64,000 nucleotides of DNA, taken from positions 62,842-126,841 of the forward strand of contig MNCI01015542.1 of assembly GCA_015680685.1 (NCBI GenBank), given 5' to 3'. This stretch comes from Gnetum montanum (Eukaryota; Streptophyta; Gnetopsida; Gnetales; Gnetaceae). The translations under genes and the position numbers were made by a program. The notes beneath the pieces are model-generated. The model ran no database searches. It was not told where the DNA came from and saw nothing but the letters and a program-made list of their open reading frames with translations. Below are positions 57,926-64,000 of the stretch, one piece after another (positions within the stretch are counted from its first letter, which is position 1; each line of letters opens with the position of its first letter).

Positions 57926-59580
57926 CAGGGAATTGATCAGATAAGGAGCTTTCTTTCTTCTTATCATCCCATCTTAGTCATGATAAGTGATCTGTGACAA
58001 CATTCTCCACACCTTTTTGATCTACCATTGTGAGATTGAACTCTTGCCAAATCATGAGCCACTGTATGACATGGGGGCTCACCATTGGTTTATTCATTAG
58101 AAATCAGATGGCACTATGATCTGTATGCACAAATAGTTTATAGCCAAGCCAATAGTGCTTGAACTTCTCTAATGCAAACACCACTTCCATCAATGTTTTT
58201 TCTATGGCGGTGTAGTTCAACTATGCACCTACAATACTTTAGCTTGCGCAGTGAATGTAATATGGATGTTGTTGATCATCCATATGCATAAGCACTACTT
58301 CCAAAGCATAATTTGATGCATCAGTCATCACATGAAATGGCTTGGGCTAATTAGGTACTTGTAGAATTAGGGTTTCAACAAGCTTTTGCTTCAGTTGCTG
58401 AAATGCTGTTTCACATGCAGGGGTCCAAAAAAATGATGCATCCTTCTTTGTCAATTCCACCAAAGGCTTGACAATTTTGGAAAAATTATCAATGAAGCAC
58501 CAGTAGTAGCCTGTATGACCAAGGAACAACTGCACTTCTTTAATTTTTTTGGGTTGACAAGTTATTCCTTGGATGATTATTTTTTCAGGGTTCACCTTGA
58601 TTTCCACTTTTGACATATGGTGCCCCAAGACTATGCCTTCTTGGACCATAAGATGGCTCTTTTTTTAATTGAGCCAGACTTTTGTTTCAACACCTACTCA
58701 AGGCAATCTAGGGCTTGCTTAAATGTAGCTCCGTAGGTAGAAAATTCATCCATAAAGACTTCTACCTCACTGTTGATTTGTTGTTGGAAAATGTAAAGGA
58801 CTAATTGTTGAAATGTGGTTTGGGCATTGCATAGATCAAATGGCATCTACTAGTAAGAAAAAGTCCGCCAAGGACTTGTGAAAGTTTTCTTTGCTTGGTC
58901 CTCTAATGCAATTCAAATTTAGTTATAACCACTATAACCATCTAGAAAGCTATAATTGCAATGTTAAGAAATGGTGTCAAGCACTTGGTCGACAAAAGAT
59001 AATGAAAAATGATCTTTGAAAGTTTCCATGTTGATGCACACCCACCATTTGCTTCCTTTTTTAGGCACAATCATGAGTGAATTGACCCACTCACTATCTA
59101 TGACAGGGTAGATGAATCCCACCTTGAGGAGTTGTTCAATTTTCTCTTTGACAATCTGCATTAATTTAGGATTCAAACATTGTTGCAGCTATCATTTTGG
59201 ATTAACAGTAGGGTCAGTGTATATCTGGTGCTAGCATATTCTTGGATCTATCCCAGTGAGCTTGGAATATGACTAGGTAAAGGTTACTAACCATTTTTCC
59301 ACAACCTTCATCAACATTTTCTTTTGTTTTGTAGCAAGCTTGGCATTAATAATGACTGACCTTTCATTTTTCAAGAACACATACTCCATTCTAGCCAGTG
59401 GTGTTTTCAATTCAAGTAGCTATTATTTAAAATTGTCAGGAATCTCCAACTCTTCCCAAATGACATCACCATTTTCTCCTTCAAAGAGTTGATGATGAAC
59501 TTACTCAAGTTCATCCATACTTGCAACTTATTCATACATTAGGCCTCATTTGGTTCCATGCACAATGTACTACTACCAGA
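57926..59580 (-). pseudogene. Reverse transcriptase and RNase H of the complete Athila-like element
   Basis: RT: KVGFIYPVIDSEW, MIVPKKGSKWWVCI, SFVDQVLDTIS, then EVFMDEFSTYG near 58750 (FMDE, as in the copy at 38865), EGIVLGHHMS, FLGHTGYYWCFI. RNase H near 58330-58080 has the DASNYALE-type block and H-T-D-H region. Several frameshifts separate these pieces. Confidence 0.8.
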
Positions 59581-60235
59581 GTCAGCTGTTAGCCACTGGA
59601 TGCCTTCTTATTTTGTGGCTACTGTGTATAGACATCTCTAGATTTTAGCTTCTAGTGCATACTACTTGCATGCAAAGATAGATGTTCACTTCACTGACCA
59701 TAACTTCTGCACACAATGGCATCCTTAATTGTTGTACGCAATACATGGAACCCTCTTCTTCTCGATCTTTCCAAATTCATTTTTCTTATATATCTCCAAG
59801 GAAAGATATCTAATGCCTATTTTGGAATCAAGGAGCTTAACCACGCCCTTCCCATAACAATTGGAAAGTCCCCCTTATAGTTTTTCATCTTGATTACTAG
59901 GAATTTGATGGGATATGACCACCTACAAATGGCGGTTATGATGTCCTCTACTAGTCCCAATGGAATAGTAATGGATTGGTCCACCAGTTCCAGCTGAATG
60001 TTTCTCTTCTTCAAGGGAGGAAGGTTCCACATTATGTACATCTCATGCAAGATTAGATTAACACCAGAACTAGAGTTAAGAAGAGCTTTACAAGGCTCAT
60101 TTCTAGTAATTTGTAAATATACTAGGGGACTCTTGGGATCAGGTAACTTTCTAGGTGGATTACCAACTCAAATCCAATCAGATACAACATGGGTCTACAT
60201 TATAGTATGCATTTGAGAGGGATTTTGGTTTGAAG
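59581..60235 (-). pseudogene. Aspartic protease of the complete Athila-like element
   Basis: Active-site region near 60090-60060 is damaged (reads close to LLNSSSGVNLI). Then MWNLPPLKKRNIQLELVDQS, RWSYPIKFLVIKM and VMGRAWLSS. Open only from 60050 to 59817. Confidence 0.7.
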
Positions 60236-62509
60236 GGGACTCAGGTAGAGATGAGACAGAGGATGGTGGAGGAGTAGGGTTACCAACCACTAATGTATCT
60301 GAGGGCTTTGACAAACTATGAGGTTTGAAGAAGGATCTTTTCTTTGTTCATGGTTCTGACCCACTTGGTGGCTTAATTGGTTGTAGATTAACTATCCTCG
60401 TAACATTTATTTTTTGTGGTTAGGTAGGTAGTTCACCCTGCATGGATGGAGTAGGTAGTAGCTATGCAAGAAATGAAGGAGTAGGTGCAGGGACAAGAGG
60501 AGCATGAGTATAGTAGATGGAATCCCTCCTTGGATAGGGTGATTGGTATACTTTAGGAGGGTAGTGGTGAGGTTGGTAAGTGGCAACATGACCACAGGAG
60601 TCCTATGGAGATGAAAGTTATTGAACATAGTAACCATAGGGATTTGGTTGCCAGTAATGGTACTGTTATCTTGGGGGTGGTAGTGCCCATGATTGTGGTT
60701 TGCTGCCACTGCTGGTACAATTCGTAGGATTGAAATGGAGTTCCACTTGGATAATAGTACTGTGGTTGGTGGAACTGTTGAGGATTGCCTTGTGGATAAG
60801 GTAATCTTTTGGGTGTTTGCCTTTGTGCAAGTTGTGGATGTAAGGCATACATCCTAGATTCATGCAAGTGTGACACAATTAGGCAACATCCCTTGGGATG
60901 TTTGTACTGGTAGATATCACACTTGCCATCATCATCTGAGTCACTCTCCACAACCATCTCTATCATATCCATTTTACCCTTACCCTTAGATATAGCACGT
61001 TTAGCTTCCTTACATCTCTAACACTCACGCTCACCACCTTGTTCCTCAGACTCTTCAAAAATTTTTAAGATAACTTGAAACTTGTTGTCCATAGAGTTCC
61101 ATAATTGGTCAACCTTAGCTATGATTTTAGATTACAATTTCTGGAGTGGCATGGTTTTTTGATTATTCACCTAATCTTTGGTTAATTTATCCTCACTATT
61201 ACAAAATTGAATCCCCCTTTTGTAGATAGAAGGATCCTTGTTGTATTCCTCTACACTTTCTCTCTTTCTCAATTCTTCCTCCTCCTTGGCTACCTACTCA
61301 ATTAATTTTTGGATCTAATAGGTGCTTAACTCTGTCAATCTCCCTTGAGCATAGACGCCAAGGGTTTTCCTTGTTTCAAACTGCAACCCATCTATGATAT
61401 GGCAAAGTTGATCAAGCTGAGAGTATCCATGGCCACGACACCTATGCAACAGAGAGTAGTATCAGTCAATAGTGGCATCCAAGGGCTCATGATTTTCTTG
61501 TTTCTACTATTGGATTTGTTTCCTCAGATTGGATACTTGAGAGTACATTTGATATTTGTCATTGAACAATTCCAACATTGTACTCCATCACTTGATTGAT
61601 TCTAGTTCCAAGGATTGGTACCAATTTTCTACTTCTTTTATGAGTATCCTTGGAAATAATTTTAGCTTCTACTAGTTTTTTTCAATATTCTACAAGGCAC
61701 ATGCATCTTTTTGTGGATCAGCATCGTATCCTTCCTCAAACTAAGGAATGTTGTTCATGTCTAGCCTCTTACATGCCTTGTTGGAATCCTTACAGCCTCT
61801 ACAATATTCAGCATGCCCCGAGTGGAAAGTAGAGGTTCATCAAGGCCATGGTGATGGTGCCTACGATGTTCTCTACTAGTCCTTATTTCTTGACAGTGGG
61901 TTTCTTTGGATTTCCCATGCCTCCAATCACGACTATCTTGATGGTCCCTTCTATTTTTCTTGTCCCATCAATCACCTCAATCATAGTTATTCCTTCTACA
62001 GCCACGATCTGAGCTATATGAAGAAGAAGAAGATAATGAAGGGGAAGAGGAAGGAGAACTTGCTCCACACTAATGCCTATCACCCTTCCTTCAATGATTG
62101 TGACCATGATTGTGATCATGACCTCCTTTTTTTCTCTTATCATGACTTGCCTCTCTAGATCCATTTTTTTCATTGGATCCATTTTGACCAAAACCTGGAT
62201 TATGAATTGTAGATTGTATGTTCTAGTTGAGGGCTCCCTAAGCAAAGTCAAAGAGAGGATAATCACTAAATAAGTGGTCACCTTCATCCAATGGGCCAAG
62301 AGAAGGTCGAAAAGTGTTTGAACCCTTGCCCTTTACAAGCTCATGTTGGTGCTCTAGCTAACGATCCCTTAACCTTTGTGCTTCAGTGGGATGATAATCC
62401 CTTGCATCTCGTATTCTCCATGAAGATGTTGAAGCCCGTGTCATGTGAGCATTAGTTAGAGAATTGTTGGAATAGACTGATTAGGTGGTAACACAATGTT
62501 GCCTTCCAT
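60236..62509 (-). pseudogene. gag of the complete Athila-like element
   Basis: ATG at 62509 (MEGN start shared by all three copies). Then a His/Arg/Ser-rich part (62160-61890), a capsid domain with frame changes (about 61800-61370) and the knuckle-like CDIYQYKHPKGC near 60900, where the second cysteine is changed to tyrosine. A Pro/Gln/Tyr-rich segment follows (60830-60450). Confidence 0.7.
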
Positions 62510-62801
62510 GTCACACCATCACAGTAGTTCATCTTGATGCAAGATGAATGTGAAGTTGAGTACATACTCAATAGGATGAGCATATACCACCTAGTATTGC
62601 TAAGGCACTTGGACTACCCTAGGCTGAGATGGGATCTTGTAAGAAGAAGATATTTTATGTTAATGAACTTGTAGGCAGTGTGCAATTAAGATTTAATTTA
62701 ATTATTATAATAATTTTTTCTTTCATAAGATTTGACTCTTAGGATTCGAACAACGAGGTTACTAAGTTTCACTCAATTTAGATAGTGCATGTAGAACTAT
62801 A

Positions 62802-62821
62802 GTCCCTAGCAACGACACCAA
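62802..62821 (-). promoter_or_regulatory. Primer-binding site, tRNA-Asp type
   Basis: TTGGTGTCGTTGCTAGGGAC on the minus strand, directly after the LTR end. Close to the tRNA-Asp type TGGCGCCGTTGCCGGGGA. Confidence 0.8.
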
Positions 62822-63666
62822 TGATGAGTAGTGAGGTACCCCTATGCCTAACCATACGACATTCACATGCAATCCGATCAAATTCCATAGACTATAATTA
62901 CAAAGTACGCTAGAGATAAATAGTGCATGTGTGTTGTTCATTCATTATCTTCCTAGTCCCACTTATGGAATGCAATTGTATGGTTAAGTGTTACTAAGGC
63001 ATAAGATTTTTTTTATTTTTTGTTTTATCAAATTACTCACCTAGAACAAGAATAAAAGTAAGAGTAATTAAATGCTAAGTAAACTATGGTCTAATCTAGC
63101 CTAACACAAGTAACCATTCCCACTTTCTAGACACATCCTAAACTTTGTGTAAACACTGCTGGGTTGTCAAATGCTAACCATTTCTAAGCTACTAAGTGTC
63201 ACACGTATGTTCTAAGGGCTCGTGCTTGTGTATTTTAATGAGTTTCTTTATTAATCAAAATTAATTGCATGAATAACGTTAATGAAAATTCCATGAAACC
63301 ACAATATATAAATGCATAAGAAAGAAAGCCTCAAGTGCTTCAAGGATGAATCAAAGAGTTCATCTTTATTGCCAACACAATGGTGTGTTCAGGTACATCA
63401 ATGTTTGAATAAAGATCTGACCACACTTAGACCTTTGGCTACAGGCACTTGGAAAATATTCTAACTCTCAAATGAACAAATTGCAAAAGTTTCACTAGTT
63501 GACTTCCAAAAAACTACTCTCCATCGTGCACCTAGGGGCTATATTTATAGACTTAGGGAGTAACCCTATGATATTGAATGTATGATATCACATCTTAGGC
63601 TATGATATCACGTACCTGATATCGTGGCCACTCCAATATCAGAGTGTATGAAAACATGATTTATCA
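62822..63666 (-). mobile_element. 5' LTR of the complete Athila-like element
   Basis: Minus strand from TGATAAATCATG (63666) to TACTCATCA (62822). TATA box CTATAAATA near 63550. Four GATATC/GATATT-type motifs at 63570-63640. Confidence 0.9.
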
Positions 63667-64000
63667 AATAGAAATTAATTTTTTAAAATTCTTTTTACTC
63701 TTTCTATTCAAACCATAGAGGGTATAAAATTCATTCCAAATAATCCATTTATCATACATAAATAGACAAGAAACTACAATGATACCAAATGTACTCTAAG
63801 TAGTACACAATCTAGATGCATTAGTAGCCCAAGCTCCTTATTTAAAATGAAGCCACCATGGGCTAATTTTCTTAAGCATATCTTTTGAAATTGTAATATG
63901 ATTGTAATTCCAATATTTACCAACCTTATATCATGATTTCTAAATTTGTTTAAGAATTAAAAAACTAGAAATAAAAATGACCTAAGGAAACAGAAAATAA
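63667..64000 (-). mobile_element. Upstream ORF2 part of the second LINE
   Basis: The minus-strand reading LSPWWLHFK, then TFGIIVVSCLFMYDKWIIWN and TLYGLN matches LSPWWIPIH, LGIYSLSSLLIHNRWITW and LIYGIN of the LINE ORF2 near 51000-51140. It continues beyond the window. The ORF2 reading resumes at 53640 on the other side of the Athila-like element. Confidence 0.75.

Larger units (their letters stand above)
53641..63666 (-). mobile_element. Complete Athila-like element (10.0 kb), nested in a LINE
   Basis: LTRs 53641-54492 and 62822-63666, primer-binding site 62802-62821, polypurine tract 54493-54503. The LTRs differ at roughly one base in ten where compared by eye, so the insertion is old. Flanks ATTAG (53636-53640) and AATAG (63667-63671) fit a 5-bp target site duplication with one mismatch. 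Frameshifts and stops occur in gag, pol and integrase. Confidence 0.9.

Overview
This window looks like repeat-rich nuclear DNA of a large-genome seed plant, most likely a gymnosperm. The reasons are: old, heavily decayed LTR retrotransposons of the Athila and Tat types, a plant L1-type LINE, stop codons that mostly look like C-to-T (or G-to-A) changes of CAG, CAA, CGA and TGG, and almost no host coding sequence. Species and lineage cannot be fixed from the sequence alone. No bacterial-style operons, rRNA genes or CRISPR arrays are present.

Layout. 1-1049: two Athila-like LTR fragments head to head, forming an inverted repeat. 1050-2264: unassigned. 2265-22588 (+): a 20-kb Tat-like Ty3/gypsy element with direct LTRs (2265-3538 and 21189-22588), gag, protease, RT, two RNase H domains, integrase and a 31-bp tandem array. 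Between protease and RT lies a 7.8-kb segment that reads as an intron. It carries a multi-exon gene on the opposite strand (8846-13593, at least nine exons, unknown product), itself split by a diverged LTR copy (9459-10775). 22589-24921: unassigned, with a tRNA-like sequence at 23.43 kb.

24922-35368 (+): an Athila-like element whose two LTRs have different U3 regions and which has lost the RT palm and RNase H. 35369-43807 (-): a second Athila-like element, tail to tail with the first. Its gag-pol stays in one frame for about 6 kb and is broken only by stop codons. 43808-45254: unassigned. 45255-46189 (-): a two-exon RBR (RING-IBR-RING2) gene relic, the only host-like gene. 46396-51999 (+): a full-length L1-type LINE with a 17-bp target site duplication, inserted upstream of the RBR gene. 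52515 is an N, followed by a 63-bp copy of RBR sequence and a G/T-rich tract, which looks like an assembly artefact. A second LINE of the same family (-) occupies 52634-53640 and 63667-64000 and is split by a complete Athila-like element (53641-63666, -).

How the parts relate. The window is a nest of insertions: an Athila element in a LINE, a LINE upstream of an RBR gene, an LTR inside an antisense gene, and that gene inside a Tat element. All LTR elements need reverse transcriptase, RNase H and integrase, and every copy here is damaged, so none looks autonomous. The most unusual points are the spliced antisense gene in the Tat element, an FMDE instead of FMDD reverse-transcriptase motif shared by both Athila copies that retain this region, and LINE 3' ends that finish in a GGGTCCAACAC motif instead of poly(A).
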